A stretch of 64,000 bases of DNA from Pinus tabuliformis (taxonomy: Eukaryota > Streptophyta > Pinopsida > Pinales > Pinaceae), in NCBI GenBank assembly GCA_031772625.1, contig CM062814.1:828018757-828082756 (forward strand). Direction: 5' to 3'. Within the stretch, counting starts at the first letter, position 1, and each line of letters opens with the position of its first letter. Below are positions 46,666 through 57,573 of this stretch, piece after piece. The translations under genes were made by a program, and so were the position numbers. The notes under the pieces were generated by a model. That model saw nothing but the letters and a program-made list of their open reading frames with translations. It was not told the DNA's origin and did not search any database.

Positions 46666-46969
46666 TACCTTCAACTGTTATTCATGATGATTCTTCTTGT
46701 GATATCTTGATGTTCTTGTCTATGAACAACCTGATATCTTCGTGAGTAGGAAAGCTCATAGACATTTGATCGACTGCATCTCTAGGTGTGATCTGAACGG
46801 TGTCTTTGACTCTGCTCTCTTGGAAACCATTGTACATGCACTGTTGAGAGGCAGATGAACACCTGCAATACCTAGAGACATGGAAACACTCATGGAAAGC
46901 AATCTGTCAATCGAAAACCAAAATGAACTTGAGAATTGACTTGCAACATACCTGCGTGACCGATCCTGA

Positions 46970-47290
46970 AGGTTGCGCAATTTCGGCCGGGAGTTCGGGA
47001 TACTAATTGCCAAGACTACACAAGGCACAGTCTGGGCTGCTAGGAGACTGAATGACTACTGGAACTACGTAATGAACAATCCATTCTGGCTACTGACTAT
47101 TGGGATTGTGCAATGTGCAATCTCAACTGGGAATGGCTACAGGCTCAGTGACTGCATTGCGCAATTTTCTTGGCCAGCAATCATTGTCCCTTAAAATTGC
47201 ACAAAGCACGCCTAGGGAACAACTTCTGGGTAGAAATGCACATTTCTGGGGAGGAAGGTAGATCCTTCACTCTTAGGATTGTGTAATGCT
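46970..47290 (-). repeat. BIG-D 5' LTR palindrome array I
   Basis: Copies of ttgcgcaattt, gcaatgtgcaatc and related words, including gcattgcgcaattttc near 47153. Same order as 40320-40680. Confidence 0.55.
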
Positions 47291-48024
47291 ATCTGGTGAG
47301 GCTCTTGGTGAGGCAGAGTGAGGGCCAAGGCTGCCAAGACTCGTCGATAGGCAACTGAAAGTGAATGTGAGTGTGAATGCATGTTTATACTGAGTGTAAG
47401 CATAAGTGAATGATCATGCATGAAAATGGTGAATGACATATTGAGAAAATGGAACAACATGCATGTGGGTGAGGCGAGTCGCCGAATCGGCGATCATTCG
47501 CGAAAAATAATTTCATGCATGCGACAACAGTGAGATGCTGACAAAAATTGAAATGGTTCTAGGAAAAGCTAATATAATGAAAACGATAGCAAGCATTCAA
47601 AGAAATAAAGCAAGCAATACTCATACAAGCGAAAACACAAAAAGCGACAGAAATGTAACACAAGGCATGGGAAGCGGGCTTACCCCAAAACAGCTGAGTT
47701 GAATGTGTTGACTCCTCCTAGATATGATGTGAGATGTCAGAGCTGCAAGGTTGATGTGAGGAATGATTTCTGTAGCGTTCGATTGATTAGTTTTTATAAC
47801 ATCGAGGCTGGGATGCGCATGCCACAAATATAGGGAAAGTGGCACTTGGTGGGAGGTTTCTAAAATGATCCTTGCATGTAACCTCCAACTTCTAGAAAAA
47901 TATCCCTGAAACCAGGGATGCCTTTGTATGTTGCCTTGGGAGAAGCAGCCCATGGATGCAAGTCAGTTTTTCTCGGTCCCCGAGGGAACTGGTCAACTAA
48001 GCTACACATGCAAGAGACTGCTCA

Positions 48025-48295
48025 ACTGCTGGGAGAAAATCTGCATTTTTGGCTGAGACCTGGGCTAGCTTCCCAAGAGATTTGTGTAATTTCTAGGCAT
48101 AGCAGCTCACTGCTGCCCAAATTTGCGCAAATTCTGGGCTGAGCAGCCCTGCTAGGGAAAATTGCGCAATTCCTACTGGGAGTGTTGACTACCAGAATTA
48201 CACAATCTTAGAGCCCAGCAGGCTGCTAGAAAATATTGCGCAATTTCTAGAGGGAAGGCTAGTTGCCCTCCAGAAATGCACAATTTTCTTGGGGA
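48025..48295 (-). repeat. BIG-D 5' LTR palindrome array II
   Basis: Spaced motifs such as aaattgcgcaattcct near 48160 and tattgcgcaatttc near 48235. Same order as 41385-41645. Confidence 0.62.
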
Positions 48296-48509
48296 AGTTG
48301 CTCAACCTGTAGCTGGAACAAGTCTGGGTGAACAGCCTATGAGGGGAATGCATCAAGCTGTGATCGAAAGGCTTCCTTTGTGCAAGAAAAAAACTGAAGC
48401 TTGTGAACCTAATAAAGTAAGATAAGCTGATGTGAAGGTTGGAAGGGAGGCTCTAAAATGAAGCTAAGAAAAAAATTTGGAGGGTGGTTGTAGCTGCTAC
48501 AACACAACC

Positions 48510-50038
48510 TTTGCTTCTCTCTCTTCCTCTGTTCTACTCTCTTTTGCGTTGTCGCCTCCTCGCCTTTATCTCCAAAGCTACTCTCTCAACAAGAGGATCT
48601 TCTCTGAACTTGTAGATTTACTCAGCCTCTGTGCTCTCGGAAATCTTCCTCTTTCCTTTTTCTTCCATTGGTTTGTTTCTCACTATTGTTATTGTTGTTT
48701 CTTTTTATGGTGCTGCTACCTACATTGTTTCTTTCCATTCTACAACTATGTTAACCGGTTCATTGAGCATAAAAGAGTTGTATAAATACATCCAAGGGTC
48801 TTCCTCTAACCAATGACATGCCACAGGGATCCATGGGTAATACACCTTCACACAGTGGTTCTTTCATATGCAGTGGGGATCATACGGTTTAAAAGTCTTG
48901 GTGCTGAACTCAAACTTCTTCAAGTCCTCAGCCTCAGCATCTGCATCCTTCAAGGTACAGATCTTGTACAATCCAATTTGCAAAGGAAGAGTAGGCCATG
49001 GTGACTTCTTCATCCTATGCAGTCCTACTGATAACCCTGTGGAGATGTGATATGCAGCCTCTTGCATGGCCAGCTTGTTCATGGCAAACATTGGTAGCAT
49101 ATGCGGAGGCTTCTCTCTGCCAAACATCCTGATGAAGGTGCCATTGGGTGAGGCATGATAATATTCAATGTTAAGCAATGCATGCATCGTTTCTTGGGAT
49201 ATGCAAGGTGGATCATGTTCAAAGATAATCTTGTACTGTGAAGTGATGAAGTGGTAAGATAGCCTCACCATGACTCCTCAATAACTGCACTTGGGGAGAA
49301 ACTTACAATATATGTTCACAACATCCTTTGATGGTGTCCATGTCCAACCCATGCCAGGGAACTACTGTTGGGCACAAATTTCATTAAGAAAGTACGCAGA
49401 CATAAAGAATCTTGTTTGTTCATCCTTAGGAAAAATCTGGGCAGTAGACACATGTGCTTTCAACTGAAGAGCTGACATGTATGATGAGTTAAATGACCTT
49501 CCTTCATTTTCTAACTGATCCAACATAACTACCCAACTCTGCGAAAAGGTCTTTGTGCTCTCTTGACCATACAGGTAGCATGCAAAGATAACCAAGAGTT
49601 GGTAGGCCTTCCTGAGTGACTTCGTCTTGTAGACTTGGTTTGGTGTCGCTCTGAACTTCGATGACTCTTTTAGCCAACGCTTCATGATGTCTCTAGTGTT
49701 CACATTGTTTTTGGGATTGTAGAATAGTGCATCCATGTGGTTCACCGACTGTGGCAAGTGATACATCTGATGGTAGTTTTTCGACCTGAAGGTGGCAAGT
49801 TGCATGCAACCCTGTACAAGCCTGACTTGTGGATGTTGACATAGACTTGATGATCTTCCAGATATTCCTTGAAGCTACTTGCGAATACGTCCTTTATTTC
49901 TTGCCATGTACTCTTCATGTCCTTCTCTACGAACAACTATGTGTCTACATAGATGGGAAATTTCATAGGCACCTATTCAACTACATCTACAGTGCTGCTC
50001 TCTACAATATCCTTTGATTGAGCTGTCTTGGAAACCAT
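48510..50038 (-). pseudogene. U3-resident ORF of BIG-F 5' LTR, N-terminal and middle portion
   Basis: The start codon is at 50038 (MVSK, conserved at 21701). Long open stretches remain: 147 codons at 49805-49362 and 135 codons at 49271-48864. Visible blocks are NHMDALFYNPKNNVNTRD, CYLYGQESTKTFSQSW and EHDPPCISQETMHALL. A Lys/Arg/Glu-rich region approaches 48510. I recognise no family. It precedes the TATA box in element sense. It is broken in several places. Confidence 0.65.
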
Positions 50039-50154
50039 GTTGCCTGTACTGCTAAGAATCTGATCAACAATTGATGTACCTAGAGACAGAGCAGACACTC
50101 ATGGAAATAAAATGCCATCTTAACAACACAGAGCACTTCAAGGATCGATCATGC

Positions 50155-50480
50155 AACAAATTGGGCAACTGCTAGGCAAGATTGGGTAGTTGTGACTCTC
50201 AGAGGTGAGGGACTGTCAGCTAGATCTGTTAATTTCACAGTCCCTGTTGGCATTGAAAGGTTCTTATGACTGGAACTGTGCATAGCATAGTCTAGTGTGG
50301 CTTGCGGTGGACTGGAACTACACAATGAATAGTTTAGCCTGGCTTGATGTTGGATGGGACTGTGCATTGTGAAATCCCAGTGGGAAAGACTCCGGACTGA
50401 CTCCTAGAACTGCACAAAGCATAGTTGGAGCCAGTGACTAACAGACTCTACGTAATTCCTAGATCCAAGGTAGAGCCTTG
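50155..50480 (-). repeat. BIG-F 5' LTR palindrome array I
   Basis: Worn copies of the gcgcaat-type motif, for example ctgtgcattgtgaaatccc near 50360. It corresponds to the better-preserved cluster at 21825-22200. Confidence 0.5.
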
Positions 50481-51234
50481 AGTTCTAGAAATGCACAGTG
50501 CATGCCGAGTAGAGATAGATCTGAGCCAAGGCAACCCATATCTTCCCAAGGGAAACTTGAAGACAATTAGATTTGAATGCATGATTGAAGGTTGGGGAAG
50601 ATCTGAGAGAATGGTCGTGCATGCAATAAAAAAATGTAGGAACCAGTCAAACAAACGAATGACAAAGCTTGTGGGGAGAGTCGCTGCAATGACGACTGTT
50701 AGTGCAAAAACTAGGTTATGCATGCGATACTTAAGAAATGCAATGCAAAACTTGAAACAACACTTATACAAGTTAAAAAAAACTAAAACGTCAATGGTTA
50801 TTCAATAAAAAATGCAAAACAACACTCACATAAGCCAAAGAAACAAAAGCGAGAGAGAAAGCAGTAAAGACTTGAAAAATAAAACTTACTCAGAAAATTT
50901 GTGTCGGTCATGTCGAAGGTTCCTACATGCTTCAAGAATTCCAAAGCTCCAAGATCGAATGTGAAAATTAACTTTTGCGATGTCCATTAAACAGATTTGA
51001 TCGATTTAGGGTTCATGACCCGCATTCCAAAAATCTAGGAAAAGGTGACAAGTGACAGCAATTTTCTAAAATTAACTCAAGTGTAACTCCCAGTGCTAAA
51101 AATAGATCCCTATTTTTTTAGGGATGCTTTTTAACTTTTTCTTTTTTTACTTTTTCAGGAAGGGCAGTTCTAGAGGGAACTGGGCTATGTACCAGCACAT
51201 GCATCGGACAACAACTGAAGAAAATTCTTCCATG

Positions 51235-51440
51235 CAATTCCTGAGTTGAGTGGATCTGGCTACCTCTTATGCTCTGTGCAATTTCCCAACTGAAGACAAG
51301 ATGTCAATTGGGTTTGCATAGTTCTGGAGTTGAAGCTCATTGATGGGATAATCTGTGCAATTCTTGAGAGCAAGGCTCACTGCTAGGTTGCACTGTGCAA
51401 TTCCTAAGAGCAAGGCTGACTGCCCTCTAGGATTGTGCAT
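51235..51440 (-). repeat. BIG-F 5' LTR palindrome array II
   Basis: Motifs such as ctgtgcaatttccc, ctgtgcaattcttg and ctgtgcaattcct at intervals of about 50-70 bases. It corresponds to 22855-23125. Confidence 0.55.
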
Positions 51441-51656
51441 TTTTCCAAGGCAGTGCAAGAACAGAATGCAACCAAGTCACGGGGGCCAGCTTGTGTTTAG
51501 ACAGCAAAGCAAGTAAGCGAACACAAGTTGTAAAGCGAAAGATAAATTCAAATGAAAACACAAGTACCTGAGTAGTGCAAGACAAGCTATTAAGATTTAA
51601 GGAGGGAGGCTCCAAAATGAAGTGAAGGCAAAATTTTGGAGAGTGGTTGTAGTACA

Positions 51657-52608
51657 AGAAGTGGGTAGTAACCACTAGTATATCTGCACATTTACAATTC
51701 TACTCCTACATAAGTGCCAAAGAAATCATAAATAATGGTGAGAAGCAACTCGTAAATATATTTATTTACATCTTATTCTTATCTATTTCTTATGCAAAGA
51801 ATTAACTAGTGAATATGTTCTTTACTAATAAAAAAATCATTACACATATATCCAAAAATAATGTATGAATATTGGTCTAAAAATAATGGATGAATATTGC
51901 AACTATATCTATATTATGGGATAAAATATGTGAGGTAGCTATCCACATAGCAATATCTTGTGCAATGGCTACAATAAAATCTTTAGGTTATAGTCCAATC
52001 AAATGTTTAAAAATTAGTATTTTTAATAATATTGAAAAGAAAATATTTATTTTTCAAAGTTAAACATTACAAATTGCATTGTTTAATGCTAAACAAATAA
52101 AGATCAACAAACAAATAACCAATAATACTATTTCTATCTATAATATTCTTATTTTTTTATTTTATTAAAACATATATATGTATCCTAATATTTTTCTTTA
52201 ACATGTTTGATTATTTTTTAAATTCAATTATTTTTATGTAGTATGCATATCATTAATTATATATCTGTATCTTACAAAAATAAGTTTATATATATATATA
52301 TATATATGGATGATTACAAATATAGATCATTATTTAAATTTTTATGGTGAAATGGACCTTAATTTATAGTTACTACTTATATTTTTTTTTATATTTCACA
52401 TATCATTTTTATATATAAATATTTTATTTTAATTATTTTTATTAATTAAATTTATTAAGTGTTTATTAATTATATGTTTTAAAATATTATTATTACAAAT
52501 ATAAGTCATTATTCTAAATTTATTTTAATGATATGTATATTATATTTTACTATAAAAAATTGTTTATAATTTTATTGATAATAACAAAATTACAATCAAA
52601 CATATTGA
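51657..52608. other. AT-rich sequence, right flank of BIG-F
   Basis: Very AT-rich, with short TA runs (52285-52308) and long T-rich tracts. I see no ORF, no LTR match to the rest of the window and no RNA gene. It is probably old intergenic DNA into which BIG-F inserted. Confidence 0.5.
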
Positions 52609-52731
52609 TTTTTTTTTTTTCTAGGTTAAGACTAAACTAAGTACCCACGGGGAATTGAACCAGTGACCTATCGCAAGGAGTGCCTTAACAGCGCACCCAT
52701 TCACCGTCAATCCAAAGCCCCGTGGGCAATA
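52609..52731 (-). mobile_element. tRNA-derived SINE
   Basis: About 120 bp, flanked by the exact 11-bp duplication AAACATATTGA (52598-52608 and 52732-52742). The minus strand ends in an A-tail of 12. It contains a B-box-like GGTTCAATTCC (52651-52661). Complementary 9-mers, CCCACGGGG and CCCCGTGGG (52644-52652 and 52718-52726), bracket the body and could pair like an acceptor stem. No clear A box could be assigned. A plain tRNA gene is ruled out by the A-tail, the duplication and the lack of a cloverleaf. Confidence 0.75.
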
Positions 52732-52742
52732 AAACATATTGA

Positions 52743-53511
52743 ATTGAATTGGTTGATTATTTTTATTACTTTTTATTTTTTAATCAGATTTTTATTTGAG
52801 TGGACATTATATTTTATTATTATTTCTATTTTATTTAACATTTCATCTAAAATATTATTACAATATCTCTCCTATATTAAAATATAAAATGCTTCTTAAC
52901 ATAATCAATAAAAATACTCTTATTACCAACATAGATCTATCTTGACTCCAAATCTAATAAGTGTTTTTGACTGCAAGGTTTTCACCTAGATAAACTTTGG
53001 GCACTTGATAGATCCAGAATTAAAATGGATCTTCACCTGCAAATATTTTAGAGTGCAAAATAAAATGTGTTATTTTTCATTGTTTAAATTGTATTTTTGA
53101 ATGCTAAATAGAGAATATACAGTACCAAATAAAAAATTTAACCATAAAAACTTTTTTTTTTCTATATATAAATATATATGAAGTTGATATTGACATAATT
53201 AGTTAACTGTCATGACCCCTGGTAACCATAGTAAAAAAATAGTTACTATTTACTACAATAGAGGAATGTTTTTTCTTTTATTATATTACGAAGGTTGAAC
53301 TATAAATGGAAACATATATGTACATGGAAATTTATTTTGAATCGTATGGTTAATGTGCATAATGTGTTATGCATAATGTTTTATGTGAAAATTGAAATAA
53401 CTATGCTAGAGAAGACCCCAGGTAGTTGAGCACTTATGGCTGAGGTAGTTACCCACCGAAGCTCTCTAAGGGAGAATATGAAAACTTCCAAAAAGGAATC
53501 CAAGAGGGTAA
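52743..53511. other. AT-rich stretch, nothing recognised
   Basis: No ORF over 75 codons with coding character and no repeat matching other parts of the window. Confidence 0.4.
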
Positions 53512-53695
53512 TTAGAACTTAAGGCAGAAAGGAGAGTGCTAAGAAGGAAAGCTTGGACCGGAATGACTCTAAAGCTAGTTAGCTAGTGGAGTCAGTCAAG
53601 AGTTAGAACTTAAGGCAGAAAGGAGAGTGCTAAGAAGGAAAGCTTGGATCGGAATGACTCTAAAGCTAGTTAGCTAGTGGAGTCAGTCAAGAGTT
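53512..53695. repeat. Two-copy tandem duplication, unit 91 bp
   Basis: The block starting agaacttaaggcagaaagg at 53514 repeats at 53605 with about one difference. The near identity implies a recent duplication. Confidence 0.85.
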
Positions 53696-53852
53696 GAGAA
53701 GCTCAAACCTTTTTAATTGGCTAAGCCTGGTTATGATCAAATAGCCTCATATTGTCCTGTAAACTAGTCTGGGTGTGAGATGAGCTTGGGGGAAGACGCA
53801 GTGAGAAAGATTGTATTCAAGGTTGGGTAGAGCATCGTTCACCTATGGTTCA

Positions 53853-53955
53853 GGTTCGTGATTGATGGAATTGACCAGGAATCAGATAAGTACCTTTTAC
53901 AAAGGTTTGTGATTGATGGAACTGACCAGGAATCAGATAAGTACCTTTTACAGAT
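53853..53955. repeat. Two-copy tandem duplication, unit 51 bp
   Basis: The block ggttcgtgattgatggaat at 53853 repeats at 53904 with about two differences. The unit is 17 codons long, so a short plus-strand ORF runs through both copies, but it has no recognisable coding character. Confidence 0.8.
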
Positions 53956-54706
53956 ATTGTATTTGCTTTGGAATGATAGATGTATATACATTTACAAAGT
54001 AATGGTAATAGGAGTAATACTACAAGAGGAGGAAACTGAAATATTAGAGTTTTGTTTAAGTAAATGATATATTTTAGTAGACCGAAAACATAAACCTACT
54101 ATGCATCTATGCATGCCACAGAAGACAAGGGAAACTATTTAAATGCTTGAATTGAGATAAGGCTGGGGGTTGGCTTGCTGTTATTAGAATAGTAGCTGAG
54201 GGGAGATATTCCCATTCCCGTAAGGAAACCACAAGTAAAAAAATGAAAGGTGTCATGTTAAGGTTGTAGCATGAGAAAATTTTCGAAGGTAATAACCTCA
54301 TGAAATAGAGTTCTAGCAAGGAGAAGATTTGTTCTCTGATCCTGGCAGAGAACGAGCAACTTGAATACAGTCCTTGGCTTGCTAGAACACAAACTCGAAG
54401 GGAAAATTATCAAAAATTGTACCAAAACAAGCATAATGGAAAATTATTATGTATTTTTTAATAAAACAATAAGTGGCTCTTATAACCCTTGACTAGCAAA
54501 GTGACTCATACACAGTAAAGCAGTATCTTCGTAATATTTATAAAAGTCTAACTGAAAATGATCAACTATGTTCCAAAAAATATAATAGACAGTACTCAAC
54601 AATTTGTGCAAGCTCGAACCCTCATAAATAACCAAAGAATATGTATGGGAAAAAAGATATTGAATTTGCAATAAAAATTGAATGTAACCCATATAAGATT
54701 CAAACC
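53956..54706. other. No gene recognised
   Basis: Mixed-composition intergenic sequence. Open stretches of up to 70 codons on either strand show no family resemblance. Confidence 0.4.
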
Positions 54707-54836
<130 letters not shown>

Positions 54837-55869
54837 TTTCCACAAGTGAGTCGAGTTCAGGACGGCAGCATGGTAACTAGAATAAGTCCTTGAACATTAA
54901 AAAATCGTCCTCAACACCATACATCATTATTTACAGTAAAAAATTATGAATCCCGTCAAATTATCTTTAAATTTAGTAGTCGAAACCCTCATGGGGAAAA
55001 ACATCTATCATAGACAGACTCCTAACCTAACCATGTAGGGTTTACATTTAACAATTTGAATGAGACTACATATAGTCATTCCAGCTGGAAGCCATAATGG
55101 AAAATACCCACACTTGGTTCAACAAAGGAACCGCCAATCACTTCTTAAGAATATGTATTATCCAACCATAAACGAAACAAAGGCATTAAGTTATTATCTA
55201 TCAGAGTCCATAAGAAAAGAATGATACATAGCCAAAAACCTGAAACTATAAAAATACAAAGTACTATTGTTGGTGTTCTGTAACCCCAAAACTTTGCTCA
55301 CCTGAAATACCTTCTTTGCTGAAGGTAACCCAGGTCGAAAAAGGTGCACCTACAGCATATTATTGCCAATATTTATAATGTAAGAGTATTTCAATGTGAG
55401 AACAACCCTGGTCACCGGGTAAGAAACAACATTACCTACAAGAGTGCAGCTATGGAGCCATATGCCTTCTTAGGAAATAAAGTGCAAAGATGGATAGCTT
55501 GTAGGACAACTAGTCTGGTAATGCATGAGGGGAAAATATACAAGTGAATAGCTTCAATGAACAAGCCATAAAGGTAAACATGGGACAAATTATTACCAAA
55601 CACTAGAGTCGACACTGGTTCACCTGTAGATGAGCATAGGGTTGAAGAAATATTGCAAAGGAAACCACTGTAACATTAAACACTAACCGGTAGCAGAGCA
55701 CAGAAGTTGGAACAGGAAGACATGCAAATGAGGTCCTGAAGTGAGAAGGGGGTGGGTTAGTTTCCCTACAACTTCCCCAAGTCAGTCTGCATCGTTCGAT
55801 CAATGAAGTTGCGGAGGACCATTGATCCCTCATCACATCCCAAGGATTAAATTTCCAAGTGGATGATCA
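54837..55869. other. Low-copy looking intergenic sequence
   Basis: Base composition is more balanced here. A minus-strand open stretch of 77 codons (55836-55603) and a plus-strand one of 67 codons (55344-55547) have no recognisable family. It forms the left flank of CHR-1 and continues at 61975 after the insertion. Confidence 0.4.
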
Positions 55870-55874
55870 CAGTA

Positions 55875-56302
55875 TGTTATGCTCTTAACCTGCAAGACGA
55901 TACCGGAATACAGAATATGCGAAGAAATATACCCAGAACATAGAATAGTGAGAAACAACAGCAAGTATTTTATTATTCAGAAAGCAATGTTCACTTGCCC
56001 CTTTGAGGGGGAAACCTCCAATAGAGCAGAGCTCGATTACAAAATAAGACATGATGCTCCTCGCAGGGAGTCTCTATCCTTTATATATGACTCATACATG
56101 CAATAGCATAGATCAATACCATGGTTCTTATTAATACCATCTATCTAATACCATGGCCCATTTGCAACTAACTATGGTCCTGTCATTAGTTGTGGGTTCA
56201 CCACTTACAATTATTAATATGGGCTTTATTGACTCCTCACTTAACTATAACTATGACTCGATCCTACTACATGAATAAGGGGGTTAGGGTGGGACACTAA
56301 CA
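55875..56302 (-). repeat. CHR-1 3' LTR
   Basis: 428 bp, starting tgttatgctc and ending ggacactaaca in plus-strand reading. It carries a tttatatatgact TATA-like stretch near 56080. It pairs with 61561-61974. Confidence 0.92.
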
Positions 56303-56331
56303 TGCCCTCCCCCTTAAGAATAGCCTTGTCC

Positions 56332-57573
56332 TCAAGGATGAAGTTGCGGAAACTGCTGAAGAATAGTGGTTGGTTCCCAGGTTGCATCTTCCGGAGAGGT
56401 GTCTTTCCGCTTGACAAGGACTTCCTTGATCATGCGGCCACGTAGGTGTCGTTCTCGTGTGTCTAGGACCTGTTCAGGTTGGAGCGAGATTGACCCTTCT
56501 TCATCCAATTCAGGTAGACTGGTTTGAATTCTGCAATTATTCCCAATCACTTTCTTGAGGCATGAGACATGGAAAACTGGGTGGATTTTTGCAGTGGGTG
56601 GCAAAGCTAGCTTGTAGGCCACTTCTCCAATGCGCTGAAGTACTTGATATGGTCCGTAGAATTTTTGAGATAGTTTTTGAAAACCCTTGTCTTTGAGTGA
56701 AGTTTGCTTATATGGTTGCAACCTCAAAAATACCTGATCCCCTTCTTGAAATTGGCGCTCTGAGCGATGCCGATCTACCTGTTGCTTCATGCAGTTTTGA
56801 GCTTGATGAAGATTCTCTCTAAGATGGGCGAGCATGGTTGTGCGGTTTTGTAGGAGTTGATCCACTGCTTGTACCTTGGAGCACCCCTTGATATAAGAAG
56901 TAGGGGAAGGAGGGAGTTGACCATAAACTGCTTCATAGGGAGTCACTTTAGTGGTGGCATGATAGTTGGTGTTATACCACCATTCAGCTAGAGGCAACCA
57001 TTGTACCCATAGATGTTGCTTTTCTGAAGTGAAACACCTAAGGTAGGTTTCCAAACATTTGTTGACGGCCTCAGTTTGACCATCCATTTGTGGATGATAG
57101 GAAGTACTGAGTTTTAGTTGGGTGCCTTGTAGCCTGAAGAGTTCCTGCCAAAATTTACTGGTGAATATCGAGTCACGATCAGACACAACAAAAGTGGGCA
57201 TGCCATGCAATTTGAAAATCTGATCCATGAAAGATTGAGCGACCAAAGTTGGTGTAAACGGGTGGGGTAGGGCGCAGAAATGAGCATACTTAGAAAGTCG
57301 GTCCACAACCACCATGATGACTGACTTGTTTCCCGACTTTGGAAGACCTGTAATGAAATCCATAGAAACCTCCGTCCATATAGATGCCGGGATGGGCAAC
57401 GGTTGTAATGTGCCGGGTGCTTTGACTGTCTCCCCTTTGTGGCGTTGACAGACATCGCATTCCGCTACAAAAGTAAGGATGTCCTTTTTCATTCCTGTCC
57501 AAAAAAATGATCTTCTAGTGCGAGCATATGTCTTCTGAAAGCCTGAATGTCCTGCAGTGGGGGATGAGTGCAA
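56332..57573 (-). pseudogene. CHR-1 integrase with C-terminal chromodomain
   Basis: Open for 413 codons. The zinc head is seen as HSGFQKTYARTRR and CDVCQRHKG. The catalytic core has MDFITGLP, VSDRDSIFTS and HPQMDGQTEAVNK, which supply D, D and E. The end carries a chromodomain: RHLRGRMIKEVLVKRKD, then EDATWEP. In chromoviruses this domain steers integration to particular chromatin. This is the best-preserved part of the element. Confidence 0.92.

Larger units (their letters stand above)
33775..48504 (-). mobile_element. BIG-D: related giant-LTR element nested in BIG-F 5' LTR
   Basis: Minus strand, 14.7 kb including SOLO-C, about 10.3 kb without it. The exact 5-bp duplication CAACC is at 33770-33774 and 48505-48509. 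LTR ends in plus-strand reading are T(G/A)TTGACG and CTACAACA. The LTRs are about 3.65-3.7 kb and the internal part 2.95 kb, with a gag-like ORF only. It is homologous to BIG-F throughout, but its LTR lacks most of the U3 ORF. The LTR pair differs by about 10-12% by eye. It is broken several times. Confidence 0.87.
44805..48504 (-). repeat. BIG-D 5' LTR
   Basis: An uninterrupted 3.7-kb LTR. In element sense it starts TGTTGTAGCAGCTACAACC and ends CAACGTCAACA. It contains palindrome arrays, a U3 ORF remnant that still has the MVSK start region near 46829, a 9-bp minisatellite, a TATA-like site near 45665 and the U5 end. Confidence 0.85.
13403..51656 (-). mobile_element. BIG-F: giant-LTR retrotransposon, gag only, host of the nest
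   Basis: Minus-strand element. The 3' LTR runs from 13403 to 23350, the internal region from 23351 to 31453 and the 5' LTR from 31454 to 51656. After subtracting the insertions, the LTRs are about 5.4-5.5 kb and the internal part about 2.9 kb. The full element would be close to 14 kb. The first ~90 bases of the left LTR are cut off by GYP-1. The internal part has a primer site and a gag-like ORF but no protease, RT or integrase, so it must have been mobilised in trans. The LTRs differ by roughly 12-15% by eye. Coding parts are broken many times. Confidence 0.85.
31454..51656 (-). repeat. BIG-F 5' LTR (interrupted by BIG-D)
   Basis: The left end is TGTTGACAG at 31454, next to the primer site. 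The right end lies near 51656, where similarity to the other LTR stops within about 14 bases of the expected terminus. BIG-D (33775-48504) splits it, with the duplication CAACC. Without BIG-D the length is about 5,470 bp, matching the 3' LTR estimate. Confidence 0.83.

Noticed and set aside
46467-46745. Cys/His- or Val/Ala-rich plus-strand open stretches resembling a repeat protein
   Set aside because: They are frames of the 9-bp minisatellite in the BIG-D LTR.
52641-52727. A tRNA gene or pseudogene
   Set aside because: B-box present but no proper cloverleaf; A-tail and 11-bp duplication show a SINE.
55344-55836. Possible host exon fragments left of CHR-1
   Set aside because: Short open stretches without splice signals or family resemblance; not enough to call a gene.
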